From NCBI GenBank assembly GCA_003138895.1, contig PLHJ01000003.1, forward strand, positions 45,365-109,364: a stretch of 64,000 nucleotides of DNA. The letters are read 5' to 3'. This stretch comes from Acidimicrobiaceae bacterium. Its GTDB lineage: Bacteria; Actinomycetota; Acidimicrobiia; Acidimicrobiales; RAAP-2. Made by a program: the position numbers and the translations under genes. Under the pieces are notes generated by a model that searched no databases, was not told the origin of the DNA, and saw only the letters and a program-made list of their open reading frames with translations. Positions 1 through 9,659 of the stretch are shown here, one piece after another (within the stretch, counting starts at the first letter, position 1; each line of letters starts with the position of its first letter).

Positions 1-160
1 GTGCTGTCACGTTTGATGCGGCAGGCAAACCACTTCCGAATTGACTGATGCCTGCTACCTAGAACTGGTTACGTTGAGTTCTTCTTGTCGACGGAGAATT
101 TGCAATTGAGTCAACGAGCGGCAGTTGCATCGTGGTCTATTCGGTCATCAAGTCAGAAAT

Positions 161-187
161 TACCATTTAAATGGTAGAGTAATGGTA
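161..187 (+). promoter_or_regulatory. vapBC operator and -10 element
   Basis: Positions 161-176 are a perfect 16-base palindrome (TACCATTT/AAATGGTA). The half-site AATGGTA recurs at 181-187, running into the antitoxin start codon. TAGAGT at 175-180 lies 6 bases before the ATG and fits a leaderless -10 element, so a protein bound to the palindrome would cover the promoter. VapB-type antitoxins usually repress their own operon through such sites; binding here is inferred. Confidence 0.6.
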
Positions 188-420
188 TGAGAACAACCAT
201 TGACAAGGCTGGACGCCTCGTAATTCCAAAGTCGCTACGTGACCGGTTGGGGTTGCAAGCGGGCGAAGTCGAGATAACAGCGGAAGGTGCGTCGCTTCGG
301 GTGGAGCCAGTGTTCGACAACTCTCTCGTTGAGCGAGACGGGCGTCTCGTAATTCCTGCCTCAGATTTTTTGCTTACCGATGAATTCGTTTACGAGCTGA
401 AGAGTGCCGACCAAAAGTAG
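187..420 (+). CDS. vapB: VapB-type antitoxin, AbrB/SpoVT fold
   Basis: A 77-residue protein whose N-terminal half is a swapped-hairpin AbrB-like DNA-binding domain (pattern D-x-AGRLVIPKSLRDRLGL, residues 6-23). The GRLVIP motif occurs again at residues 52-57, as in related VapB antitoxins where the C-terminal segment wraps the toxin. It should bind DNA as a dimer, repress its own promoter and neutralise the PIN toxin encoded next. The ATG lies 6 bases after a TAGAGT -10, so the mRNA is probably leaderless. Its last 17 bases overlap vapC, indicating translational coupling. Confidence 0.88.
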   Translation: MRTTIDKAGRLVIPKSLRDRLGLQAGEVEITAEGASLRVEPVFDNSLVERDGRLVIPASDFLLTDEFVYELKSADQK

Positions 421-838
421 TGGCGTCGACATCGTGGTCGACACCAGTGTGGCTGTTTCGCTAATAGTTGAAAGTCACGAGCATCACGATTCAACGTTGG
501 AGGCCGTTGATGGCCGCCGGTTGGGTTTGGCGGGGCACGCCGCGTTTGAGACGTTCTCGGTACTTACGCGCCTTCCCCCACCTCTGCGCCGATCACCTGA
601 GGCAGTCGTTCAATTACTCAATGCAAACTTTCCATTCACTGCGCACTTGTCTCCCACGACAGCCAATGCTTTGCTAACGAAAATCGCGAGTCGTGGCATT
701 GCGGGAGGATCGATATACGACGCGATGGTAGGCATTTCAGCAGTTGAGTACGACCTTGTTCTATTGACGCGCGACCTCCGCGCCCTTCCGGTTTATAGGT
801 CCCTGGGTGTTGAACTTGAGGTGATCCGCGACCATTGA
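404..838 (+). CDS. vapC: VapC-type PIN-domain toxin ribonuclease
   Basis: A 144-residue PIN-domain protein. The expected acidic residues are present: D13 (VVDTS), E49 (AAFETFSVL), D106 (SIYDAMVG) and D124 (LTRDLRALP). Such toxins are Mg-dependent RNases that cleave tRNA or rRNA and stop growth when the antitoxin is lost; the target here cannot be told from sequence. The chosen GTG at 404 overlaps vapB by 17 bases; an in-frame GTG at 434, directly before the first catalytic Asp, is an alternative. The gene looks intact. Confidence 0.88.
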   Translation: MPTKSSGVDIVVDTSVAVSLIVESHEHHDSTLEAVDGRRLGLAGHAAFETFSVLTRLPPPLRRSPEAVVQLLNANFPFTAHLSPTTANALLTKIASRGIAGGSIYDAMVGISAVEYDLVLLTRDLRALPVYRSLGVELEVIRDH

Positions 839-852
839 ACAGAAGTGGCGAT

Positions 853-1284
853 TTAGGCGCCCATTGGTGTGGCGATCATCCAGCGAATGCCGTATTTGTC
901 GAGGCACACTGACCAATACTGCCCCCAGGGTTGATCGGCCGGAGCAGACTCTTCGGTGCCAGCGGCGAGACCCTTGTAGAGACGATCGACCTCCTCACGC
1001 GTGTCGCATTCGACCATGATTGTGGTGTTGTTGCCGACGCGGCATTCGGGGCCCATCGAGGAAAGCATGTCCGTGGCCATAAGCACGTGTCCCGCGGCGA
1101 TTTCCACTTCCATGTGCATAATTTTGTTGGCGTCCTCTTTTGACAACGCGGTGCCATCAGGAAGCGTCATGTCGCCAAACCGGAAGATTGGCCCCACGAA
1201 CTCAGTCCCAAAGAGTTCGCGGTAGTGCGTAAAGGCCTCTTCGGTCTGTCCTGGAAAATTCAGGTAGGTGTTGACACGGGTCAT
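853..1284 (-). CDS. PhnB-like VOC (glyoxalase-fold) protein
   Basis: A 143-residue protein of the PhnB / '3-demethylubiquinone methyltransferase-like' branch of the VOC superfamily, recognised from the start MTRVNTYLNFPGQTEEAF-x-HY, the VGPIFRFGDM segment and the C-terminal WGQYWSVCLDKYGIRWMI. These proteins form beta-alpha-beta-beta-beta dimers, often lack metal ligands and mostly have no assigned substrate. The start at 1284 is preferred over longer frames because GGAGGAGA lies just upstream. It converges on vapBC with 14 bases between stops. Confidence 0.85.
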   Translation of the reverse strand: MTRVNTYLNFPGQTEEAFTHYRELFGTEFVGPIFRFGDMTLPDGTALSKEDANKIMHMEVEIAAGHVLMATDMLSSMGPECRVGNNTTIMVECDTREEVDRLYKGLAAGTEESAPADQPWGQYWSVCLDKYGIRWMIATPMGA

Positions 1285-1370
1285 GCGCTCTCCTCCAATG
1301 GCGGTTGCATGAACCATAGGACAGTGCGCGGCGGATTTTTCAATGAATTGTAAATCTTTGTACTTTTTGC

Positions 1371-1619
1371 ATGGCACAGCTCGTCACAAGAATCGATAAA
1401 AATTTGCCACGCGAGATTGACGCCATGGTCGATGAAGGTGTCGCCTCGAGTCGCTCAGGGGTGGTGCGAATTGGGCTCTTGCAATTGATTCACCGTTATC
1501 GTCGAGCACGCATCGGCGCCAAAATTGTTGAAGGTTAGAAGCGACGACCGCTGACCTATGTGGAAAATGCCGGTCTGGAAGGAGCAACGAAAGTCTTTAT
1601 CGAAGAAGAACCTTGGTAA
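1371..1619 (+). pseudogene. MazE-like RHH antitoxin interrupted by in-frame TAG
   Basis: Reading from ATG 1371 gives 55 residues (MAQLVTRIDKNLPREIDAM... to KIVEG), then TAG at 1536-1538, then the same frame continues for 26 codons (KRRPLTYVE... to FIEEEPW) to TAA at 1617. The whole frame matches the ribbon-helix-helix antitoxins that end in 'EGYRR-RPLT...EEEPW'; the stop sits where these usually have Tyr, one base from TAT/TAC. The first 55 codons keep the DNA-binding part and lose the toxin-binding tail. The full frame overlaps the toxin start at 1613. It could be a true truncation, readthrough, or a sequence error. Confidence 0.75.
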
Positions 1620-1927
1620 GAGTCCCCCGACAAGGTGAAGTGTGGTGGGCCAAAGTCGAGAACATGCGACGACCCGTACTGGTGGTGACAAGGTCCGAAG
1701 CCGTTCCTGTCTTGACGGGAATCGTGGCTCCTCTTACTCGCACGATTCGAGACATTCTGGCGGAAGTCAAACGGGGGGTCGCTGAAGGTCTCGACGATGA
1801 CTGCGTTGCTTCCTTCCACAACCTGCAGAGGATTCGACGAAGTTCTCTCACTCAGATGCTGGGAGAACTTGGCGAACGTCATTCCGAGATATGTGTGGTC
1901 CTCAGTGCCTTGGCCGATTGTACGTGA
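1613..1927 (+). CDS. MazF/PemK-family endoribonuclease toxin
   Basis: A 104-residue MazF-like protein: the QGEVWWAKVENMRRPVLVVT beta-barrel start, the APLTRTIRDI segment carrying the usual catalytic-loop residues, then DDDCVASFHNLQRIRRSSLT. The family cleaves mRNA or tRNA at short motifs and is held in check by a cognate MazE-type protein. The likely start is TTG 1613, overlapping the end of the upstream antitoxin frame by 7 bases, which is typical coupling. The toxin appears intact although its antitoxin frame has an amber codon. Confidence 0.85.
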   Translation: MVRVPRQGEVWWAKVENMRRPVLVVTRSEAVPVLTGIVAPLTRTIRDILAEVKRGVAEGLDDDCVASFHNLQRIRRSSLTQMLGELGERHSEICVVLSALADCT

Positions 1928-1940
1928 CGAAGTAGCGCAA

Positions 1941-4133
<2,193 letters not shown>

Positions 4134-4664
4134 TTACAACGTTGAGGGTTGAGACACTGCGGTGGACGCCGAATGCGCCACAACTGCTTCATTAGTACTG
4201 CGGCGACTGTTTCGATACGGCAACGGATCAAGCGGCGTTGCCTCGAGGCCCTGTGCCCGACACTCCGGACAACGTCCCCAGTACGCCACGGCAGCTTCAT
4301 CAATTTCAAATCCAAGATCATCGGCCGCGCTGAGACAGGGTGCTTCTCCCACGGCGCAGTCCACGTCCTCCACCCGACTACAGATGCGACAAATCAAGTG
4401 GTGATGATTGTCCTTCACTCGATCTTCGTAGAGGGCCGGAGAACCCACTGGCTGAATGCGACGTAGCAGGCCCTTTTCAATGAGGGAATTCAAAGTGTCG
4501 TAGACCGCTTGGCGAGAGACCGAACCAATTTTTGCTCGCACGGTGTCAGCAACGTCGTCCGCAGTGGCGTGGGGGTGCGCACGAATGGCTTCCAAAACTG
4601 CCATTCGTTGCGCAGTGACGCGCAGGTCGTTATCGCGAAGGGTATTCGCGGCTGCACTTTTCAT
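4134..4664 (-). CDS. furA: Fur-family metalloregulator (FurA/PerR-like)
   Basis: A 176-residue Fur-family repressor. Residues 10-80 form the winged helix ([13 protein letters not shown]... [12 protein letters not shown]), followed by HHH at 87-89 and metal-site cysteines C92/C95 and C132/C135. A 35-residue C-terminal tail is longer than in most family members. It lies 9 bases upstream of katG, as FurA does in mycobacteria, where it represses katG and itself until oxidised. ATG 4664 is preferred because TATAGT ends 7 bases before it, suggesting a leaderless mRNA. Whether it senses iron or peroxide is not resolved. Confidence 0.92.
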   Translation of the reverse strand: MKSAAANTLRDNDLRVTAQRMAVLEAIRAHPHATADDVADTVRAKIGSVSRQAVYDTLNSLIEKGLLRRIQPVGSPALYEDRVKDNHHHLICRICSRVEDVDCAVGEAPCLSAADDLGFEIDEAAVAYWGRCPECRAQGLEATPLDPLPYRNSRRSTNEAVVAHSASTAVSQPSTL

Positions 4665-4669
4665 AGTTT

Positions 4670-4697
4670 GGACTATAGCAAAGATTGGATAGAGTCC
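4670..4697 (-). promoter_or_regulatory. furA promoter -10 and candidate operator
   Basis: On the minus strand TATAGT (4677 down to 4672) lies 7 bases before the furA ATG. It forms part of an imperfect inverted repeat, GGACTcTAT - 12 bases - ATAGTCC (4697-4670), suited to autorepression by a dimeric Fur protein. The palindrome is seen directly; its role is inferred from FurA autoregulation in actinobacteria. Confidence 0.5.
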
Positions 4698-4801
4698 AGT
4701 AATGAGTTCCACGACGGTCCAATGCAATGATTTGTGACGTCCGGCCAGTGGACGAAGTTCTTTGCTATGGCACAATTGAAAGAGATTGTGGGAGGCCCAA
4801 C

Positions 4802-5218
4802 GTGTCCGATATGAAGGATTTCAACCAAAAGATCATCGAAGAATTTCGATCAAACAATGGCGTAGTGGGCGGACCCTTTGAGGGGGCGCCACTGGTAATT
4901 ATTACGACTACCGGCGCCAAGAGCGGCAAACGTCGAGAGAACCCTTTGGTCTGTTACGAAGGCGACGACGGAACGCTGTACGTCTTTGCGTCCAAGGGCG
5001 GCGCGCCCACCGACCCCGACTGGTACCGAAACCTCGTGGCGCATCCCGAGGTGAAGGTCGAATTTGGAGTGACGGATTTTCAAGCGACCGCCGTGGAAGT
5101 GCTCGGCGAAAAGCGCGACGAGATCTACGCCGAGCAAGTAAAGCGGATGCCCACTTTTGGCGAGTACCAAGAAAAGGCCGGTCGCGTTATTCCCGTTATT
5201 GCACTGGTCGCGAACTAG
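4802..5218 (+). CDS. deazaflavin (F420)-dependent nitroreductase-family protein
   Basis: A 138-residue protein of the DDN/FDOR split beta-barrel family, recognised by '[21 protein letters not shown]', the [15 protein letters not shown] motif and the C-terminal [10 protein letters not shown]. Relatives bind coenzyme F420 and reduce quinones or nitro compounds at the membrane side. GTG 4802 is chosen because GGAGG lies 6 bases upstream. The gene is divergent from furA-katG and may share in redox stress defence, but that link is only positional. Confidence 0.9.
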   Translation: MSDMKDFNQKIIEEFRSNNGVVGGPFEGAPLVIITTTGAKSGKRRENPLVCYEGDDGTLYVFASKGGAPTDPDWYRNLVAHPEVKVEFGVTDFQATAVEVLGEKRDEIYAEQVKRMPTFGEYQEKAGRVIPVIALVAN

Positions 5219-5224
5219 CCCCGC

Positions 5225-6178
5225 TTAGTGCTCTTGGCGCTGGTAGTGCTCGCGCCAAATCAAGCGGTAGACCTTGGACTTTCGAGGAATTGAACGAATC
5301 CCCGGAATGAACGGTACGAGCAGTAGGCCGGCCGAAAGAATCATCATCGTGCCCCACACCAGCGCGTCAGCGTTGGCACTCGTGTTGAATGGGGGAATCT
5401 GGTACCAGAAGGTATAGAGCCAGAGCCACGCTTGACCGGGATAACTCCCGGTCTCGTTCATCATGCCCCATTGGTCGCCGGTGAGGTGCTGCGTGTCAGC
5501 GAGCGTTGCAAACCATCCACCGTCCGCCAAGAACATCAGCGGCTTCGTCAGATTGGTCGTGTAATACGTCTTTCCACCGAGTAACGCTTGGTCGAGCGCA
5601 CCCGAGCGAGCCATCGTCGTGAGCTCGTTCACGAATTCCGACACGGGACCAGCGTTCGTTGTGGGAACAACGACGCTGCCCGACACGTAGGTCATCTTGG
5701 CGTCGGCGTTCGCGTAACTATTCATCCACTGTGCTCGTTGTTGAGAACTCGCTGAGCGCCATTGCTGCAACGCAGCGGTGAGACTGGGCTGATTGACCTG
5801 GGACTCCAAGGGCCCAATGACAAAGTCCTGGGTGGTGTTGATGGCTTGGTGGACGCCCACCCATTTTTGCAAGTGCAGTGGTCCAATGTTTTGGACGTAG
5901 CCGGACTGCGAGTTATAGGGCTGTCCGTAAGTCGCAGTTTCGGAGGTGCCGTTTAGTTCCGTAAAGGCCGTCGTGGCAAAGTCCACGGGGTCAGCCTTTG
6001 ACCAGTTTTGCAGCGTCACGGCGTGTTCGTCGGGGGAGCCAAATACTGCCGCCAGTGTCAACGTCAACACCAGGATTGCGAGCACCGCAATCGTGCCCTC
6101 TTTCAATATGTCGTAGGGACTGTGTCCGCCCTTCCAGGGCCTTACGTCAACGTCGGGATTGAAGGCTCGCCTTTTCAT
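5225..6178 (-). CDS. divergent cytochrome b C-terminal-domain-like membrane subunit
   Basis: A 317-residue protein with one N-terminal membrane helix (about residues 28-50), a large outside domain (about 55-245) and helices near the C-terminus (AWLWLYTFWYQIPPF and ADALVWGTMMILSAGLLLVPF). By position and by the 'SPYDILKEGTIAVL' start it corresponds to subunit IV, the second half of a cytochrome bc/b6f complex. It lacks a recognisable PEWY quinol-oxidation motif and carries about 190 extra residues between helices. It overlaps the cytochrome b6-like gene by 4 bases. Function as an electron-transfer partner is inferred. Confidence 0.65.
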   Translation of the reverse strand: MKRRAFNPDVDVRPWKGGHSPYDILKEGTIAVLAILVLTLTLAAVFGSPDEHAVTLQNWSKADPVDFATTAFTELNGTSETATYGQPYNSQSGYVQNIGPLHLQKWVGVHQAINTTQDFVIGPLESQVNQPSLTAALQQWRSASSQQRAQWMNSYANADAKMTYVSGSVVVPTTNAGPVSEFVNELTTMARSGALDQALLGGKTYYTTNLTKPLMFLADGGWFATLADTQHLTGDQWGMMNETGSYPGQAWLWLYTFWYQIPPFNTSANADALVWGTMMILSAGLLLVPFIPGIRSIPRKSKVYRLIWREHYQRQEH

Positions 6179-6822
6179 GCCGTCACCCCATCGCTGGAGT
6201 CTTCAGTAACTGGACTGTCGTCAAAGGGTGGCACCACGCCCTTTTTTCGTACCATCAAGACGTGCAGCGCAGTAATGATCCCCACGGTGATGGGAAGAAG
6301 GACAATGTGCCACATGAGCATCTGGCCGAAATTCAAGACGTTAAAGAACGCGCCCGCGCCAGTGGCGTTGATGCCGTCTTTGGCCTGCGTGGCAATCCAC
6401 TGCGAATCAAAGTTGGTCTGGGAAACGTAACCAGTAAATCCAGCGGCAATGGAGGCGAGAAAAGTAACAACGCCCGTCATCCAAATGAGCTGGCGACCAC
6501 CTCGCCACGCCGCCATGAAGTACTTTCCCCAAAGGTGCACAATCATGGTGAAGAAGAAGAACTCCACGCTCCATAGGTGCATGGAATTGATGAAGTGACC
6601 GAGCGTGGAGACGTGCCACCACTGTGGGCCAAAAATCGCGAGAACGCACCCGGTCGCGATGACGACGCCCAATGAGGCCATCGTCAACACACCAAAGACG
6701 TAAATCCACGACGAGACGTAGGTGGGCTGGGTGTCGGGTAACAACTTGTCCGGTGGTAGCGCCCGCACTACGTTCTTACGAACGCGCGTTGTCCACTGAC
6801 GTTCAATTTCGGTAGAACTCAT
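6175..6822 (-). CDS. cytochrome b6-type dihaem membrane subunit
   Basis: A 215-residue cytochrome b N-terminal-domain protein with four membrane helices. Haem ligand pairs are H82/H96 (13 residues between) and H172/H187 (14 between); the 14-residue spacing of the second pair is that of b6 rather than mitochondrial b. The GYVSQTNFDSQW loop matches the usual quinone-side region. It should carry electrons between quinone and a partner across the membrane. No Rieske or cytochrome c gene is adjacent. It overlaps both neighbours by 4 bases within a three-gene operon. Confidence 0.88.
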   Translation of the reverse strand: MSSTEIERQWTTRVRKNVVRALPPDKLLPDTQPTYVSSWIYVFGVLTMASLGVVIATGCVLAIFGPQWWHVSTLGHFINSMHLWSVEFFFFTMIVHLWGKYFMAAWRGGRQLIWMTGVVTFLASIAAGFTGYVSQTNFDSQWIATQAKDGINATGAGAFFNVLNFGQMLMWHIVLLPITVGIITALHVLMVRKKGVVPPFDDSPVTEDSSDGVTA

Positions 6823-7013
6823 TTCTTCTCCGCTTCGTCACGACTCGAGCGTCCGGGAAACTTGGCAAACAATGCAACGCAAAAGACCAGCACCATAAGT
6901 CCAATCACAATGAGATTGGCCACACTGATATCGATGAAGTGCCAATGCACGTAATGGCCCAAGTTGTCAAGTGGCACGAGTGCCCCAAGGAAGAGCAGGG
7001 TGAAAAATGGCAT
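6819..7013 (-). CDS. small membrane protein heading the cytochrome b operon
   Basis: A 64-residue protein with a hydrophobic N-terminal segment, a loop containing three histidines (HYVHWHF), one clear membrane helix (ANLIVIGLMVLVFCVALFA) and a charged tail. The ATGA overlap with the cytochrome b6-like gene implies that the products are made together, so it is likely an accessory subunit or assembly factor. I do not recognise the family. Its histidine-rich loop could bind metal or haem, but that is speculation. Confidence 0.65.
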   Translation of the reverse strand: MPFFTLLFLGALVPLDNLGHYVHWHFIDISVANLIVIGLMVLVFCVALFAKFPGRSSRDEAEKK

Positions 7014-7156
7014 TGACGTCGCCTTCGCTTTCCTTTATGCCGTTAGAAAATCCCTCACGAACTTTGTATCAAAAAAATTTTTGAGCGGGCGCGAAAATGG
7101 CGCCGGCCATAGGGACCTTTGTCACATTTCAAGCGGTGACGAAGTCAGTGGAGTTG

Positions 7157-8116
7157 TTAGTGCGCGCCCACCGTCGCTGGTGTTGGTGCGGCTGGTGATT
7201 TAATGCCGGGCTCGCGGTCGTGAGCCGTTTGGCGAAGATGAAACTGCGTAACACCAATGGTCAACGACACTGCGCCAATGACGTGCAACTCAACGAGTGC
7301 CGCTGGCACGTGTAGCCAGTACTGACTAAAACCAATCGCGGCTTGGAGAAGTCCAATGACCGCGAGTCGTCGAACGCCGAGCTGCAAAGGCTTAGGCGTG
7401 TTCCCATTCCATATCGCTACCAACAATCCAATAATGATGGCCACGAAGAACATGGCGAGCACCGAGTGCACCCAAGCCGCTGACGAAAAGGCGAACGGCA
7501 AACGTTTCGCTGTGAGCTGACCCTGTGAGGAACCCGAGTGAGGACCTGATCCCGTGGTCATGGTGCCCGCCACCAGCACGGCGAAAAACGGAATCCAGAG
7601 CAACCGAGCCACCAATAAGAAATGACGGTCGCGAACGTCGGCGCGAGTGCCCGGTCCGTAGAGATACTTGGAGCGGTGATAGAGCACCGCGCCAATGACC
7701 ACCATGGCGAGTGACAACAAGAGATGCAGACTCACGAGCCAAGGGTTGAGTTTGGAATACACCACCAGTGCGCCGAGCAGAGCGTCGGCCACGACGCCCG
7801 CAACGAGTCCTCCCGAGAGCCAAATGAGATCGCTTCGCCTCGGGCTACGAAGTAAGGATGCAATGAACGTCAGGCCAGTGACGACAATAAGAATGCCGGT
7901 AATTGCTCGATTGGCGTACTCAATAGTGGAGTGGATGCCGAGCTGGCCGATGAGCTGGTGCTTAAAACACGTGGGCCAGTCAGGACAACCGAGTCCCGAT
8001 CCCGTGAGGCGAACGGCGGCTCCCGAAGCCACAATCAGAATCATTGAAAGGAACGCCGCAAAGGCAAACCAGCGAAACACCGTTGACGGTACGCGTGTTT
8101 GAGAGCGTGATAGCAC
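7157..8116 (-). CDS. ctaA: haem A synthase (CtaA/Cox15)
   Basis: About 319 residues with eight predicted membrane helices in two four-helix halves. Family signatures are VRLTGSGLGCPDWPTC near the N-terminus, the EYANR motif and a later HSVLAM segment with haem-ligand histidines. It oxidises haem O to haem A for cytochrome aa3 oxidase. A longer frame from GTG 8143 exists, but GTG 8116 has TAGGCT 7 bases upstream and fits a leaderless start. It is divergent from ctaB, which makes its substrate. Confidence 0.93.
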   Translation of the reverse strand: MLSRSQTRVPSTVFRWFAFAAFLSMILIVASGAAVRLTGSGLGCPDWPTCFKHQLIGQLGIHSTIEYANRAITGILIVVTGLTFIASLLRSPRRSDLIWLSGGLVAGVVADALLGALVVYSKLNPWLVSLHLLLSLAMVVIGAVLYHRSKYLYGPGTRADVRDRHFLLVARLLWIPFFAVLVAGTMTTGSGPHSGSSQGQLTAKRLPFAFSSAAWVHSVLAMFFVAIIIGLLVAIWNGNTPKPLQLGVRRLAVIGLLQAAIGFSQYWLHVPAALVELHVIGAVSLTIGVTQFHLRQTAHDREPGIKSPAAPTPATVGAH

Positions 8117-8123
8117 GGGCCTT

Positions 8124-8129
8124 AGCCTA
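8124..8129 (-). promoter_or_regulatory. -10 element of ctaA
   Basis: TAGGCT on the minus strand, 7 bases before GTG 8116; it supports the shorter ctaA start. Confidence 0.45.
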
Positions 8130-8146
8130 GAGAGCGAAGGCACCCC

Positions 8147-8152
8147 TAGGAT
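8147..8152 (+). promoter_or_regulatory. -10 element of ctaB
   Basis: TAGGAT followed by 6 bases and the ctaB GTG; suggests a leaderless mRNA. Confidence 0.55.
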
Positions 8153-8158
8153 ACGGAC

Positions 8159-9073
8159 GTGGCAATCACACTGACGCCTTCCAAATCAACGCTGGACGTC
8201 GTAAGGGGCTACTTGGCCCTAACGAAACCCCGCATTATTGAGTTGCTGCTCGTGACGACACTTCCCACGATGGTGGTCGCCGCCAAGGGAATTCCTGGTA
8301 CGTGGTTGATGTGCGCGACGTTGATTGGCGGGACGCTCGCGGCGGGTGGCGCGAACACTTTCAACATGGTGTACGACCGTGACATCGATGCCATCATGGA
8401 GAGAACGAAGAAGCGTCCGCTCGTAACGGGCGTCATGACCCCACGTGACGCGACAATTTTCGCGGTAGCTCTTGAACTCGCGGCCTTTGGTGTGCTCGCG
8501 ACGTGGGTGAATTTTCTTTCGGCGTGGTTGGCGCTCGCCGCTACGGCGTTCTACGTCTTTATTTACACGATGTGGTTGAAGCGACGTAGCAAGCAAAACA
8601 TCGTTATTGGTGGCGCCGCCGGTGCGGTACCCGTGTTAATTGGTTGGTCGGCCGTCACGAATTCGTTGTCGTGGACACCGGTGTTGTTGTTCGCCATCAT
8701 TTTCATTTGGACGCCGCCGCACTTTTGGGCGCTCGCCGTTCGTTACCGTGACGACTATCAAGCAGCCAACGTGCCAATGATGCCCGTCGTGGCGTCGCTA
8801 CGTCGTACGACATTAGAAATTCTCGTGTATTCAGTGGTGTTGTGGGCGCTCAGTGAATTTGTTGGACCAGTTGCCGGACTCGGTTGGATCTACGCCATTT
8901 CAGCCAACGTCCTTGGCGCCATCTTCACCGTCTACGCGTGGCGTCTTTATCGCATGGCGCACAGTGACCGAGCTGACGTGACACAGGCCATGCGTCTGTT
9001 TCATTTTTCAATTACGTACTTGACCGGTTTGTTTGTCCTGATGGCGGTTGACGTTCTTGTCCGTTACCACTGA
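8159..9073 (+). CDS. ctaB: protoheme IX farnesyltransferase (haem O synthase)
   Basis: A 304-residue UbiA-family prenyltransferase with about nine membrane helices. The first Asp-rich motif reads NMVYDRDIDAIMERTKKRP; the second conserved loop is YRDDYQAANVPMMPVV. It adds a farnesyl group to haem B to give haem O, the substrate of CtaA encoded divergently. Start GTG 8159 follows TAGGAT by 6 bases. The thioredoxin-like gene downstream overlaps its 3' end, in keeping with a shared role in cytochrome oxidase or cytochrome c maturation. Confidence 0.97.
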   Translation: MAITLTPSKSTLDVVRGYLALTKPRIIELLLVTTLPTMVVAAKGIPGTWLMCATLIGGTLAAGGANTFNMVYDRDIDAIMERTKKRPLVTGVMTPRDATIFAVALELAAFGVLATWVNFLSAWLALAATAFYVFIYTMWLKRRSKQNIVIGGAAGAVPVLIGWSAVTNSLSWTPVLLFAIIFIWTPPHFWALAVRYRDDYQAANVPMMPVVASLRRTTLEILVYSVVLWALSEFVGPVAGLGWIYAISANVLGAIFTVYAWRLYRMAHSDRADVTQAMRLFHFSITYLTGLFVLMAVDVLVRYH

Positions 9074-9659
9074 CGAAACGAAGCCTCCTCGCGGAAGGCC
9101 TTCGCCCATGATGTTCGTGTCACTGGGTATTGGCGCCGTCTTAGCTATTGCGCTCATCACCGTAGTTTCTTTACTTACCGGCGGGTCGAACGGAACCACT
9201 ACGTCAACGACACTGGCGCCGCCGGCTGCACTTGATGGGACGAAAATCGCTGGCTTCTCACTGCCGGGACTTAACGGCGGTACCGTGAAGACGCCCTGGA
9301 CGACCACCAAACCAAACGGCACGGTGCTGTTGTTCTTTGCCAGTTGGTGTGGTCCGTGTCAGGCTGAATTTCCCCGAGTGGCGAAGTACGTGAAAACCCT
9401 CAATCCCGCAACGGCCACCGTGGTGGGTATTGACGCCAATGACGAAAACGGAGCCGCACAGCGTTTTGTGAAGAAATCTGACGCGACCTTTCCGGTGGGT
9501 GTTGATCCAAACGGCACGCTCACGTCGGGGACATTTCTTTTTGGCACTCTTCCCGAGACGGTGTTCTTGAACAAGAAGGGTGTCGTAAAAGAAGTCATTT
9601 ACGGTGCTGTCTCCAACGCGGAATTAACGGCCGGTATCGCGGCGCTGCAAAAGGCCTAA
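9048..9659 (+). CDS. membrane-anchored TlpA/ResA-like thioredoxin
   Basis: A 203-residue protein with a single N-terminal membrane anchor (about residues 22-45), a Thr-rich linker and a thioredoxin fold with the active site FFASWCGPCQAEFPRV (C101, C104). It is probably exported and reduces cytochrome c haem-binding cysteines or copper sites of oxidase. Its start is uncertain: TTG 9048 overlaps ctaB by 26 bases, TTG 9057 and ATG 9108 (just before the anchor) are also possible. It converges on the ABC permease with a shared CTAA stop quadruplet. Confidence 0.88.
   Translation: MTFLSVTTDETKPPRGRPSPMMFVSLGIGAVLAIALITVVSLLTGGSNGTTTSTTLAPPAALDGTKIAGFSLPGLNGGTVKTPWTTTKPNGTVLLFFASWCGPCQAEFPRVAKYVKTLNPATATVVGIDANDENGAAQRFVKKSDATFPVGVDPNGTLTSGTFLFGTLPETVFLNKKGVVKEVIYGAVSNAELTAGIAALQKA

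Noticed and set aside
1..160. End of an upstream gene in frame 1 (stop at 46-48)
   Set aside because: Only 15 codons are visible and nothing in them identifies a product; too short to support.
7069..7084. TCAAAAAAATTTTTGA palindrome as a terminator
   Set aside because: It is purely A/T with no GC stem; more likely promoter-associated DNA upstream of the cytochrome b operon.
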